From Rhizobiaceae bacterium (lineage in GTDB: Bacteria > Pseudomonadota > Alphaproteobacteria > Rhizobiales > Rhizobiaceae), in the NCBI GenBank assembly GCA_017643495.1, contig JAEPNK010000001.1, positions 787,623-851,622 on the forward strand: a stretch of 64,000 nucleotides of DNA, in the 5' to 3' direction. A program made the translations under genes and the position numbers. The notes beneath the pieces are model-generated. The model did no database searches and was not told the origin of the DNA. It was given only the letters and a program-made list of their open reading frames with translations. Shown in pieces: positions 20,828-31,492 of the stretch (within the stretch, counting starts at the first letter, position 1; the number at the start of each line of letters is the position of its first letter).

Positions 20828-21559
20828 ATGAGTCTCAACCAGCTTTTCGATCAACTGATCGGTGGACAACAGTCCGGAACTTCAGAACAGGCTTCGAACC
20901 AGCAAACAGGACAGCAAGGCATATCCGATATTCTCAACAAAATGCCCGGAGGGGCAATGGGGGGACTGGCAGCTGGTGGTTTGCTCGGTGTTCTGGTTGG
21001 CAACAAAAAGGCTCGCAAAACGGCTGGAAAGCTGGCCGGGGGTGCCATGGCAGTAGGCGGCACCGCCTTGCTGGGTGCATTTGCATACAAGGCATACAGA
21101 AACTGGCAGTCAGGAAAGGCACCATCTGCGACGCCTGCAGCAATCTCTCATGAAGAAAATGCGGAAATAGCCAAGTTTGATGCCTCAACAAACAATGCCG
21201 GAGATGGCAAGCCGCTGCAGTTGACCCTGGTCAAGGCAATGATAGCCGCCGCCAATGCAGATGGGCATATCGACCGGGATGAACAGCGCTCGATATTCGA
21301 CGCCGTTAACCGGATGGATATGGATGCAGAAGACAAGGCGCTAGTTTTCGATACACTTCAGAACCCGCCTGACATACGCCAGATAGCCGCACTTTCCAAA
21401 GGCTTGGAGCAGGCATCAGAAATATATCTGGTTTCTCGTCTGGCAATTGATCCGGACCATCCGAGCGAGAAAGCCTATCTCGACGACCTTGCCATGTATC
21501 TGTCTATCCCGGATGACCTTAGGGAGCACCTTGAAAGCCAGGTGAGCGTGAATGCCTGA
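20828..21559 (+). CDS. TerB-domain / DUF533 inner-membrane protein (YebE-like)
   Basis: A 243-residue protein. A glycine/alanine-rich hydrophobic hairpin region (residues about 35-95, with GGAMGGLAAGGLLGVLVG) precedes a C-terminal TerB-like helical domain: LVKAMIAAANADGHIDRDEQRSIFDAVNRMDMD, acidic and likely metal-binding. Such proteins are envelope-stress associated in enterobacteria; no specific activity is known. The start at 20828 (MSLNQLFD) is preceded by GAGGAAA; ATG 20816 is the alternative. Confidence 0.82.
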   Translation: MSLNQLFDQLIGGQQSGTSEQASNQQTGQQGISDILNKMPGGAMGGLAAGGLLGVLVGNKKARKTAGKLAGGAMAVGGTALLGAFAYKAYRNWQSGKAPSATPAAISHEENAEIAKFDASTNNAGDGKPLQLTLVKAMIAAANADGHIDRDEQRSIFDAVNRMDMDAEDKALVFDTLQNPPDIRQIAALSKGLEQASEIYLVSRLAIDPDHPSEKAYLDDLAMYLSIPDDLREHLESQVSVNA

Positions 21560-21595
21560 GCAAGTTGTATTGCCCGGCATTCACCTGCTTTCTTG

Positions 21596-22648
21596 TCATG
21601 ACGGATTTGGACGATGATATCCGGGTGTAGAGTTGGAGATTTCCAACTCTTCGTCATTCATTTCCGCTTCGATATCGGCGAATAACGGTGTAGACAGGTA
21701 GCGTTCCCCGGTGTCCGGCAGCATGCAAAGGATGGTGGAGCCTTTTGGCGCCTTTTTTGCCACTTCAAGTGCGGTGGCAAATGTTGCGCCACTTGAAACG
21801 CCGCAGAAAATTCCCTCGTGCGTTGCAAGGTCCCGGGAACATTTCATGGCGTCTGCGCCACTGACCGTGTGCAATTCGTCAACAAAGTCCATTTTCAGGG
21901 CGTTTTCTGTAATCTGGGGAATGAAGTCCGGGCTCCAACCCTGAATTGGATGGGGTTTGAAGGACGGATGGCTGGTTGCTGCCGAGCCATCAGGATTCCT
22001 GTCTTGCTCAACGCCACTGGTAACCATTGCGGCATCAGCCGGTTCACTCAGGATGATCTTGGTTTCGGGGCGCTCTTTGGAAAGAACCCGGCCAACACCG
22101 TTGAGTGTGCCACCTGTGCCGAACCCGGTTACCCAGTAATCAAGGGCCTCTCCCTCGAAATCCTTGAGAATTTCCTGAGCAGTGGTCCGTTCGTGGATGT
22201 CAGGGTTTGCCTCGTTTTCGAATTGGCGTGTCTGGAACCAGCCGTGTTTTTCTGCAAGTTCCACAGCCTTCTTCACCATGCCTGTGCCTTTTTCCTTGGC
22301 AGGAGTGAGCACAACCTTGGCCCCCAGAAAGCGCATCAGGCGACGACGTTCGATACTGAAGCTTTCTGCCATGGTAATGACCAGCGGGTAACCTTTTGCA
22401 GCACAGACCATGGCAAGCCCTATACCCGTATTGCCGCTTGTCGCTTCAACCACGGTCATGCCCGACTTGAGTTCTCCGCTTTTTTCTGCTGCCTCGATCA
22501 CACCGAGTGCAAGGCGGTCCTTCACAGATCCGAGCGGATTAAAGGCTTCCACCTTCACATAAAGGTTGATGCCTTCCGGTGCGAGGCGGTTGATGCGAAC
22601 CGCAGGTGTGTTGCCGACGGTTTCGATGATGTTCTGGAACTTGGCCAT
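21596..22648 (-). CDS. cysK: Cysteine synthase (O-acetylserine sulfhydrylase)
   Basis: A 350-residue PLP enzyme making cysteine from O-acetylserine and sulfide. The PLP lysine lies in NPLGSVKDRLAL, the phosphate-binding loop is EATSGNTGIGLA, and the glycine-rich loop is VTGFGTGGTLNGV. The ATG at 22648 follows AGGAGAAAAAC; the frame continues upstream to 22705 without need. It is slightly longer than E. coli CysK because of a polar C-terminal extension (about 25 residues). Confidence 0.95.
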   Translation of the reverse strand: MAKFQNIIETVGNTPAVRINRLAPEGINLYVKVEAFNPLGSVKDRLALGVIEAAEKSGELKSGMTVVEATSGNTGIGLAMVCAAKGYPLVITMAESFSIERRRLMRFLGAKVVLTPAKEKGTGMVKKAVELAEKHGWFQTRQFENEANPDIHERTTAQEILKDFEGEALDYWVTGFGTGGTLNGVGRVLSKERPETKIILSEPADAAMVTSGVEQDRNPDGSAATSHPSFKPHPIQGWSPDFIPQITENALKMDFVDELHTVSGADAMKCSRDLATHEGIFCGVSSGATFATALEVAKKAPKGSTILCMLPDTGERYLSTPLFADIEAEMNDEELEISNSTPGYHRPNPS

Positions 22649-22795
22649 GAGTTTTTCTCCTGCCTGACTGATCTTGGTGCGGACGGTAACACCATGATGA
22701 AGCATTTTCCAACATCTGCATTCTCACAGATCTGTCTGGTAGCAAAAATTATTCCATCCCTTGTATTGTCGGGCAAAAAATACGATATGAGAGTT

Positions 22796-22892
22796 GGAAG
22801 GCCGGTGATGGACGGGTTCCTTGCCCATCGGGTCAGGTCCGGAAGGAAGCAGCCCAGTCGAGTTTTTCCCGGGTCATCTTTTCCGGTCTTCC
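22796..22892 (+). ncRNA. ffs: Signal recognition particle RNA, small (4.5S) type
   Basis: It contains the conserved SRP domain loop sequence GGTCAGGTCCGGAAGGAAGC followed by AGCCC (about 22840-22855). The ends pair: GGAAGGCCGG at 22796 with CCGGTCTTCC ending at 22892, one mismatch in ten. The 97-nt length fits bacterial 4.5S RNA. It lies just upstream of dnaX, as is usual in alphaproteobacteria. Confidence 0.93.
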
Positions 22893-23029
22893 ACCCTCAC
22901 CACAACACATTTTGCCATTCTGCTTGCCAGCAGGGTTCGCAGTGATGCCGAAACATGAACCGGGAAATTTCGGCTGAATAATTTTTTTGCCCCTGTATCC
23001 GTTTCCATCATCCGCGCTATAAGGTTGTC

Positions 23030-24877
23030 ATGAGCGAGGAATCCGTCCGTCAACAGCCCTATCGTGTGCTGGCACGAAAATACCGCCCTCAGGTTTTCGA
23101 TGACCTGATCGGGCAGGAACCGATGGTCCGCACCCTTTCAAACGCCTTTCGGCTGAACCGTATTGCACAAGCCTACATGCTGACCGGTGTTCGGGGGGTC
23201 GGCAAGACCACAACCGCCCGCATTCTGGCCCGGGCCCTGAATTACGAAACTGAAGAGGTTTCTCAGCCCCAGATTGATCTGAAGCAGGAGGGCAGGCACT
23301 GCCGCGCGATCGTTGAGGGCCGGCACATGGATGTCATCGAGATGGATGCTGCATCGCATACCGGAATTGATGATATTCGCGACCTGATCGAGTCTGCCCA
23401 GTACCGGCCAACCCAGGCACGTTACAAGGTCTACATTATCGACGAGGTGCACATGCTCTCGAAAAGTGCTTTCAATGGGTTGTTGAAAACACTTGAGGAG
23501 CCGCCCGAGCACCTGAAATTCATTTTTGCCACGACGGAAATCCGCAAAGTGCCGGTCACGGTATTGTCGCGCTGTCAGCGCTTTGACCTGAGACGCATCG
23601 AGGCAGGAACATTGAGCGCACATCTCGCCAGCGTGTGTGAGCAGGAAGATGTCAAGGCTGAGCCGGATGCACTTGCCATGGTTGCCCGTGCTGCCGAAGG
23701 CTCGGTAAGGGACGCACTTTCCATTCTGGATCAGGCAATTGCCCACGGACTGGGGGAGGGTGGTGACGGCGTAAGCCTGAATTCCGAAATGATGAGGGAC
23801 ATGCTGGGCCTTTCCGACCGGGCCCGGATTGTGGATCTTTTCGAACATCTGATGAAGGGTGACGTGGCGGCTGCACTGGCAGAGTTGAAGTCCCAGTACG
23901 ATACCGGAGCAGAGCCATCGGTTGTGCTGACCGATCTTGCCGATTTCATCCATCTTGTTACGCGTCTCAAATATGTACCCGAGACAGGTCAGGACAATGC
24001 GCTTTCTGAAGTGGAGAGGGTGCGGGGCAAGGAATTTGCCGAAAAACTTTCTGTGCGCATTCTGGGTCGTGCATGGCAAATGCTTCTCAAGGGCCTGGCT
24101 GAAGTGAATGCAGCAGAACGTCCGCTTGTTGTAGCTGAAATGGTGCTGGTACGCATGGCACATGCCTCGAGCCTGCCGACACCTGACGAATTGCTCAAGG
24201 AACTGGGTAGCGGTGACCAGGGTAACGGGGCAACACAATCATCTGGCGGCACACATTCCCCGGTCCAATCCGGAATGTCTGCTGCCATTGCACCAGATGC
24301 CGGACCTTCCGGGGGGGCGCCGACTGGTACCGGGAGTTCGCCACCGACAATGCAGGCAGCCTCATCAGGTGGAAATGTCGTGGCGATGCGCAAACCGCAG
24401 CCACAAGCAGATCCGGCGGACACAACTCGTGGCGAAGCACCTGTCGGACGTAGCCTTAACTCGTTTGACGAACTGATATTCCTTGTTGAAGACAAACGTG
24501 ATCTTGCCATGAAGCAGGTCATCAAGAGACACGTCCGGCTCGTATCCTTCGCGGACGGGCGTATGGAAATGAATCTTGTTGAAAATCCGCCCAGGGATTT
24601 TCTTGCCCGGCTGTCTGCCCGTTTGGAGGAATGGACCGGCAAGCGGTGGATGCTCTCTGTCAGCAGTGAGGAAGGCCAGCCAACGCTGGCAGAGGTTGAA
24701 GCTGCAGAAGCCGCTGCCCAGATGGATACGGCACGAAACGATCCGGCTGTTGACGAAATTCTGGCCCTGTTCCCTGGCTCGCGCATTGTTGACATCCGCA
24801 TCCGCCAGGATGATATGGAGCCGGTTGCGCCTGTAGCCGATGAATCTGATGACAATCTCGACGGGTTTTTCGAATAG
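23030..24877 (+). CDS. dnaX: DNA polymerase III subunit gamma/tau
   Basis: A 615-residue clamp-loader subunit. The Walker A region is TGVRGVGKTTTARILARALN, the DEAH-like box is IIDEVHMLSKSAFNGLLKTLEEPPEH, and the SRC sensor is LSRCQRFDLRRI. The four-cysteine zinc module of E. coli DnaX is reduced here, since only one Cys (GRHCRAI) remains in that segment. The tau-type C-terminus contains a Ser/Gly/Pro-rich linker (about residues 400-460) and an alpha-helical tail. I saw no clear slippery heptamer for making gamma. Confidence 0.95.
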   Translation: MSEESVRQQPYRVLARKYRPQVFDDLIGQEPMVRTLSNAFRLNRIAQAYMLTGVRGVGKTTTARILARALNYETEEVSQPQIDLKQEGRHCRAIVEGRHMDVIEMDAASHTGIDDIRDLIESAQYRPTQARYKVYIIDEVHMLSKSAFNGLLKTLEEPPEHLKFIFATTEIRKVPVTVLSRCQRFDLRRIEAGTLSAHLASVCEQEDVKAEPDALAMVARAAEGSVRDALSILDQAIAHGLGEGGDGVSLNSEMMRDMLGLSDRARIVDLFEHLMKGDVAAALAELKSQYDTGAEPSVVLTDLADFIHLVTRLKYVPETGQDNALSEVERVRGKEFAEKLSVRILGRAWQMLLKGLAEVNAAERPLVVAEMVLVRMAHASSLPTPDELLKELGSGDQGNGATQSSGGTHSPVQSGMSAAIAPDAGPSGGAPTGTGSSPPTMQAASSGGNVVAMRKPQPQADPADTTRGEAPVGRSLNSFDELIFLVEDKRDLAMKQVIKRHVRLVSFADGRMEMNLVENPPRDFLARLSARLEEWTGKRWMLSVSSEEGQPTLAEVEAAEAAAQMDTARNDPAVDEILALFPGSRIVDIRIRQDDMEPVAPVADESDDNLDGFFE

Positions 24878-24933
24878 CTTCCGATAATGGACAGCCATCG
24901 ACTGAAACCTGACGCAATCGAAAAGGTAATGAC

Positions 24934-25257
24934 ATGAAAGACCTGATGAATCTGATGAAGCAGGCCAAGGAAATGCAGTCAAAAATGCAATCCATGCAGG
25001 ATGAGCTTGCGGAGTTAACTGCTGAAGGCGTTTCCGGTGCAGGTCTTGTAAAGGTGACCCTGACAGGCAAGGGGCAGATGGCATCTGTGGAAATTGACCC
25101 TAGCCTCATGAAAGAGGGCGAGCAGGATATTCTCGAGGATTTGATTGTAGCGGCCCACAATGATGCAAAGCAGAAGGTCGAGGAAGAGACTGCCAGAAAA
25201 ACCCAGGAACTGACAGCCGGCATGCCGCTTCCCCCGGGTATGAAACTGCCCTTCTGA
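24934..25257 (+). CDS. ybaB: YbaB/EbfC family nucleoid-associated protein
   Basis: A 107-residue protein with the family start [25 protein letters not shown], the central [21 protein letters not shown] and the C-terminal [12 protein letters not shown]. YbaB binds DNA as a homodimer. It sits between dnaX and recR in the conserved order and ends 14 bp before recR. Confidence 0.95.
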   Translation: MKDLMNLMKQAKEMQSKMQSMQDELAELTAEGVSGAGLVKVTLTGKGQMASVEIDPSLMKEGEQDILEDLIVAAHNDAKQKVEEETARKTQELTAGMPLPPGMKLPF

Positions 25258-25271
25258 AGCGTGCATTTGTC

Positions 25272-25892
25272 ATGCCAAAACGTGTCACCGGTCCCGAGAT
25301 CGAAACCCTCATACAGCTGCTTTCGAAAGTGCCCGGACTTGGGCCACGCTCCGCACGCCGTGCTGCCCTGCACCTGATCAAGAAGAAGGACCATTTGCTG
25401 AAGCCGCTTGCACATGCTGCGGCTGATGCAGCGGAAAAAGTAAGCGAGTGTTCCATCTGCGGAAATGTCGATACGGCAAATCCGTGTACAATCTGTCAGG
25501 ATCCGAAACGTGATCACGGAGTGATTGTTGTCGTCGAGGACGTGTCGGACCTCTGGGCGCTTGAACGGGCCGAGGCGGTCAATGCATTGTACCATGTGTT
25601 GGGTGGAACGCTTTCCCCGCTCGATGGTATCGGTCCGGAAGAGCTGAACATTGATGCCCTCATCGACCGTGTGTCACAAGGTGCCGAAAGCAGACAAACC
25701 CCGCTCGAACTGATCATAGCTGTAAATGCGACGGTGGAAGGCCAGACTACAGCCCATTATATCACCGATCGTCTGGACGGTCTGTCTGTACGCGTCACGC
25801 GGCTTGCGCACGGGGTGCCGGTCGGTGGAGAGCTTGACTATCTTGATGAAGGCACGCTTGCAGCTGCAATAAAAAGCCGCAGTGATTTCTAG
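25272..25892 (+). CDS. recR: Recombination mediator RecR
   Basis: A 206-residue protein of the RecFOR pathway. The N-terminal HhH ([23 protein letters not shown]) is followed by a four-cysteine zinc finger ([16 protein letters not shown]) and a Toprim domain ([31 protein letters not shown]). The length is normal and the order dnaX-ybaB-recR confirms it. Confidence 0.97.
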   Translation: MPKRVTGPEIETLIQLLSKVPGLGPRSARRAALHLIKKKDHLLKPLAHAAADAAEKVSECSICGNVDTANPCTICQDPKRDHGVIVVVEDVSDLWALERAEAVNALYHVLGGTLSPLDGIGPEELNIDALIDRVSQGAESRQTPLELIIAVNATVEGQTTAHYITDRLDGLSVRVTRLAHGVPVGGELDYLDEGTLAAAIKSRSDF

Positions 25893-25919
25893 TTTCCCGT
25901 CATGATCTGAAACAACAAA

Positions 25920-26011
25920 CCGCCCCAACCGGTGGCGGTTGGAGCGGCTGCTTTCCCAGCAAATTTTTGCGGGGCGGTTATCCTCTGCTGGGTTTGGCCA
26001 GATAACCGCCC
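25920..26011. terminator. Two tandem hairpins between convergent recR and amt
   Basis: The first hairpin pairs CCGCCCCAACC (25920-25930) with GGTTGGAGCGG (25937-25947), with one mismatch and a 6-nt loop. The second pairs GGGCGGTTATC (25972-25982) with GATAACCGCCC (26001-26011). Because the flanking genes converge, these probably act as terminators in both directions. Neither has a long uninterrupted T-run, so the efficiency is uncertain. Confidence 0.6.
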
Positions 26012-26030
26012 GTCTTGTCCGAAAATCCGA

Positions 26031-27335
<1,305 letters not shown>

Positions 27336-27359
27336 TGAATGATTCCGTTCTTGATATGC

Positions 27360-27746
<387 letters not shown>

Positions 27747-27853
27747 CTAACTACCCAGCAAGCCCCCGGGCGGAATTGTTAGCTTTGACAGGTGGTGCTG
27801 TCTGTTGCTAATTTTCGGGATATGTGTTGCAAAAAATGCAACGCATCTTCAAA

Positions 27854-28801
27854 ATGCCTCATTTTACAAAGGAATCATGCGCAAAAATGCGTCATTTACT
27901 GCCCTATAAATACGTGGAAGCCATCGCCAAGGCCGGCTCGATTCGCAAGGCAGCCGAGCTGCTGGCCATCACGCCGTCGGCTTTGAACCGTCGGCTGTTG
28001 TCGATCGAGGAAGAATTGGGAGTGTCGATTTTCGAGCGCCTGCCCGTTGGCGTTCGGTTGAACACTGCAGGTGAAATTCTGCTCGAACACATTCGCAACC
28101 AGATGTCGGATCTTGAAAGGGTGCAGTCCCAGATTGCAGATCTGTCAGGTCAGCGCAGGGGATCGGTCTCGATTGCATCAAGTCCCGAGATACTGGGAGG
28201 TTTTTTGCCCGAACAGGTGCGCTTGTACCAAAGGGAATTTCCCGGTGTTACCTTCCGTGTAAACCAGTATTTCCGTGGTGAAGTCGAACGTGCACTTGCC
28301 GAATACATCGCCGACATTGCCCTTGTATTCGAGCCGATGAAATTGACCGACTTCCAGGTTATTTACAATGTTCGCCAACCGATCCTGTGCATCATGAACA
28401 AGTCCCATCCCCTTGCGGGAAAGGAACAGGTGCGCCTCTACGAATGTGCGGAATTTCCAATGGTGCTGCCGGAAGTTTCATGGGGCGTTCGTCACCTTAT
28501 GGAACAGTCGGCATTACGTCTCAGCCTAAATCTGCGATGTGTGGTTCAGTCGGACAGCCGTGATTTTTTGCGTGATTACAAGCGGGATACGGAACAATTG
28601 TCTTTCGGGATACCGGTTAACACTCCTGACAACCTTGCTGACACGGATCGCGTTGCCGTGCCAGTCAACGCCCTGGATGTTCCCAACGGTTATGTTTTCC
28701 TTGGTCATCTGAAAGGAAGGACATTGCCGGTTGCTTCAGCCCGTTTTCTGGAGCAGCTTACGACAAACCTTGCCGGGCGTTTCGAACAATACAACGCCTG
28801 A
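27854..28801 (+). CDS. LysR family transcriptional regulator
   Basis: A 315-residue regulator. The winged HTH is at residues about 15-75 (YVEAIAKAGSIRKAAELLAITPSALNRRLLSIEEELGVSIFERLPVGVRL), followed by a LysR substrate-binding domain. The start is uncertain: ATG 27854 or ATG 27887 (MRHLLPYKYVEA) both fit. It is divergent from glnK and 26 bp upstream of the acyl-CoA dehydrogenase on the same strand, which suggests it controls that gene. Confidence 0.87.
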   Translation: MPHFTKESCAKMRHLLPYKYVEAIAKAGSIRKAAELLAITPSALNRRLLSIEEELGVSIFERLPVGVRLNTAGEILLEHIRNQMSDLERVQSQIADLSGQRRGSVSIASSPEILGGFLPEQVRLYQREFPGVTFRVNQYFRGEVERALAEYIADIALVFEPMKLTDFQVIYNVRQPILCIMNKSHPLAGKEQVRLYECAEFPMVLPEVSWGVRHLMEQSALRLSLNLRCVVQSDSRDFLRDYKRDTEQLSFGIPVNTPDNLADTDRVAVPVNALDVPNGYVFLGHLKGRTLPVASARFLEQLTTNLAGRFEQYNA

Positions 28802-28827
28802 AGAAACAGGCGTTCAGCATAAAATGG

Positions 28828-29997
28828 ATGATTTCGGATATGGATGCGACTGATAATTACGGTGAAATCAGGGAAGCGGTCGCCAGGCTTTGCGCCCGTT
28901 TCTCGGGAGAATACTGGCGGAATCTTGATCGGGAGATGGCTTATCCCGAGGAGTTTGTAAGTGAACTGACCAAAGCAGGGTGGCTGGCAGCCTTGATACC
29001 GGAAGAATTTGGCGGGGCAGGGCTGCCGCTTTCTGCCGGGGCTGCAATTCTTGAAGAGATACACAAGTCCGGTGGCAATGCCGGTGCATGTCATGCCCAG
29101 ATGTACACGATGGGAACACTCCTCAGGCATGGGTCACAAGCCCAGAAAGAGAGTTATCTTCCGGCTATTGCAAATGGCAGCCTTCGTCTGCAGGCATTCG
29201 GTGTGACAGAGCCTGGTTCGGGCACGGATACAGGGTCCTTGCGCACGACTGCACGTCTCGACGGAGACCATTATGTCGTCAATGGCCAGAAAATCTGGAC
29301 CAGTCGGGCGGAGCATTCTGACTTGATGATCCTGCTTGCCCGCACGACACCACTTGAAGAAGGCATGAAGAAAACCCACGGTTTGTCAGTCCTGCTGGTG
29401 GACATGAGGGAAGCGCGGGATAAGGGGCTGTCCATCCGGCCGATCCGCACAATGATGAATCACGCTACAACCGAAGTGTTTTTTGACAACCTCAAGGTGC
29501 CCGCAGAAAACCTCGTTGGTGAGGAAGGCAAGGGCTTTCGATACATATTGTCCGGTATGAATGCTGAGCGCATCCTGATCGCGGCGGAATGTATCGGTGA
29601 CGCAAAATGGCTGATTGGCAAAGCTGTGGAATATGCCGGCGAACGCAGGGTGTTTGGACGGGCCATCGGCGAAAACCAGGGGATCCAGTTTCCGATTGCA
29701 AAGGCATATGCAAACATGCGGGCTGCAGAACTCATGGTGCGTGAAGCCTTGCGGCGATACGAGGCAGGCGAAAACCCCGGAGCAGAAGCAAACATGGCAA
29801 AAATGCTCGCGGCCGATGCATCCAACGAGGCTGCCAATGTTTGTATACAGACCCATGGAGGTTTCGGGTTTGCCGAGGAGTATGACGTGGAACGCAAATT
29901 CCGTGAAACACGGCTCTATCAGGTGGCGCCTATCTCTACCAACCTGATCCTGTCCTATCTTTCGGAGCACGTTCTGGGGCTGCCAAAATCATACTGA
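28828..29997 (+). CDS. Acyl-CoA dehydrogenase family flavoprotein
   Basis: A 389-residue FAD enzyme that should introduce a double bond into an acyl-CoA thioester. Signatures are FGVTEPGSGTD, GQKIWTSRAEHSD and the C-terminal TRLYQVAPISTNLI. At the classical catalytic Glu position of medium-chain enzymes (the YEGT motif) this protein has AP. Instead Glu247 in MNAERILIAAE aligns with the catalytic Glu used by isovaleryl-CoA-type enzymes. Its position suggests coordination with the LysR gene upstream and the decarboxylase-like gene downstream. The substrate is unknown. Confidence 0.88.
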   Translation: MISDMDATDNYGEIREAVARLCARFSGEYWRNLDREMAYPEEFVSELTKAGWLAALIPEEFGGAGLPLSAGAAILEEIHKSGGNAGACHAQMYTMGTLLRHGSQAQKESYLPAIANGSLRLQAFGVTEPGSGTDTGSLRTTARLDGDHYVVNGQKIWTSRAEHSDLMILLARTTPLEEGMKKTHGLSVLLVDMREARDKGLSIRPIRTMMNHATTEVFFDNLKVPAENLVGEEGKGFRYILSGMNAERILIAAECIGDAKWLIGKAVEYAGERRVFGRAIGENQGIQFPIAKAYANMRAAELMVREALRRYEAGENPGAEANMAKMLAADASNEAANVCIQTHGGFGFAEEYDVERKFRETRLYQVAPISTNLILSYLSEHVLGLPKSY

Positions 29998-30081
29998 CTG
30001 GCAATTTTCTCTCGCCAAGCTGTGCAATCTTGCCACAACGATGAATGTTGCCATGACGGACAAAACAAACCGGGAGGAAAA

Positions 30082-30471
30082 ATGGATACCTTTGATGAAG
30101 ACTTGTTCAGGAAGGGTTTGGAGCAGCGCAAGGCAACCCTGGGTGCAGATTATGTCGAGAAAAACCTTGATGCAGCAGATGAGCTGACCCGTCCTTTTCA
30201 GGAAACCATGACAGCATGGTGTTGGGGGTTCGGCTGGGGCGATGAAGTGATCGAACCGAAAACCCGTTCCATGATGAACCTTGCCATGATTGGTGCGCTT
30301 GGAAAAATGCATGAATGGGAAATCCATTGTCGCGGTGCCCTCAACAATGGTGTGAGCAAGGAGGAAATTCGCGCGATTGTTCATGTCGTTGCAATATACT
30401 GCGGCGTTCCACAGGGGCAGGAATGTTTTCGTGTGGCACGCAAGGTGCTGGACGAACATGATTTGTTATGA
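30082..30471 (+). CDS. Carboxymuconolactone decarboxylase family protein
   Basis: A 129-residue protein starting at the ATG at 30082, with GGGAGGA just upstream. The family core is NLAMIGALGKMHEWEIHCRGALNNGVSKEEIRAIVHVVAIYCGVPQG, closest to PcaC-type gamma-carboxymuconolactone decarboxylase and lacking the CxxC of AhpD peroxidases. Other protocatechuate genes are absent nearby, so an aromatic-degradation role is not supported by context. It follows the dehydrogenase by 84 bp and may be co-transcribed. Confidence 0.8.
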   Translation: MDTFDEDLFRKGLEQRKATLGADYVEKNLDAADELTRPFQETMTAWCWGFGWGDEVIEPKTRSMMNLAMIGALGKMHEWEIHCRGALNNGVSKEEIRAIVHVVAIYCGVPQGQECFRVARKVLDEHDLL

Positions 30472-30610
30472 GATGCCCCAATGGGTTGCTACTGCGGGAA
30501 GTTTGGTAGAGACTGCGCGCCAAGGGATACATTCAGTTGGCGATACGGCTTGTATTGGCAACAGGGTAAATTCGAATTCATATCGTAACCACACACAAGG
30601 GAGAATATTG

Positions 30611-31414
30611 ATGAAATTCAAAAGTCTGATTGGTGCAATCGCTGTTTCTGCAGTTGCACTTGCTTCCGGGTCTGCACTTGCCGGTGCGATCGAGGATATC
30701 AAGGCTGCTGGCGTGCTGAAGGTCGGCGTCAAGGCTGATTACAAACCATACGGCTATCGTGACCCGTCGGGTTCGATAGTTGGTATCGAGCCTGATCTGG
30801 CAAAAGACGTTGCTGACAAACTTGGGGTCAAGGTTGAGTACGTACCCGTTGTTAGCTCCAACCGCATGCAGTTCCTTGAGCAGGGCAAGATTGACCTGAT
30901 GATCGCAACCATGACGGACAATGAAGAGCGCCGCAAGGTCGTCAACATTGTCGATCCGAACTACTATTCCTCCGGCACCAATGTCCTGGCTCCGAAGAAG
31001 GCCGAACTGAAAGAATGGACAGACCTTGAAGGCAAGCCAGTCTGCGGTATCCAGGGTGCTTTCTACAACAAGAAAACCGGGCAGGAATTCGGCGCTGAAA
31101 TCGTTGCTTTCAAAGGCACTGCAGAAGCATATGCAGCTCTCAAGCAGGGCAGCTGTGTGGCATTTGTCTATGATGACTCCGCGATCGTGGCAAAAACTAA
31201 CGATCCCGAGTTTTCCGATTTTGAAATGCCCCTGAAAACCATTGATGATGCCCCTTGGGGACTTGCCGTCAAACTTGGCGAAGACGACTTCAAGGCTTTC
31301 ATGTCCGACATGATCAAGGAATGGCACAAATCGGGCCGCATCCTTGAGCTTGAAACAAAATGGGGTGTTGAAAACACGCCATTTGCAAAAGCAATGAACG
31401 AGAAATACCAGTAA
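30611..31414 (+). CDS. Polar amino acid ABC transporter substrate-binding protein
   Basis: A 267-residue periplasmic SBP_bac_3 protein. The Sec signal peptide is residues 1-24 (LIGAIAVSAVALASGSALAG). The core reads GVLKVGVKADYKPYGYRDPSGSIVGIEPDLAKDVADKLGV with DLMIATMTDNEERRKVV, typical of glutamate/aspartate/glutamine-type binders. The start at 30611 follows AAGGGAGAATATTG. It is the first gene of a four-gene importer operon and is separated from the permeases by a strong hairpin. Confidence 0.93.
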   Translation: MKFKSLIGAIAVSAVALASGSALAGAIEDIKAAGVLKVGVKADYKPYGYRDPSGSIVGIEPDLAKDVADKLGVKVEYVPVVSSNRMQFLEQGKIDLMIATMTDNEERRKVVNIVDPNYYSSGTNVLAPKKAELKEWTDLEGKPVCGIQGAFYNKKTGQEFGAEIVAFKGTAEAYAALKQGSCVAFVYDDSAIVAKTNDPEFSDFEMPLKTIDDAPWGLAVKLGEDDFKAFMSDMIKEWHKSGRILELETKWGVENTPFAKAMNEKYQ

Positions 31415-31431
31415 GTCTCGCAAGCTAAGGC

Positions 31432-31466
31432 AAAATGGCAGGGCGCAATTGTTCCCTGCCATTTTC
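31432..31466 (+). terminator. Hairpin between binding-protein and permease genes (partial terminator)
   Basis: A perfect 12-bp stem: AAAATGGCAGGG (31432-31443), loop of 10, CCCTGCCATTTT (31454-31465). The T-rich end gives it terminator character. In ABC operons such structures commonly reduce permease transcription relative to the abundant binding protein or protect the upstream mRNA. Confidence 0.75.
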
Positions 31467-31492
31467 ATTGAACGATATATTGGGGAGGCTGC

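Noticed and set aside
23030-24877. Programmed frameshift in dnaX for a gamma subunit
   Set aside because: No A-rich slippery heptamer followed by a stem was seen at the expected place.
30082-30471. Protocatechuate (pca) pathway locus
   Set aside because: Only a single PcaC-like protein is present with no other pca genes nearby.
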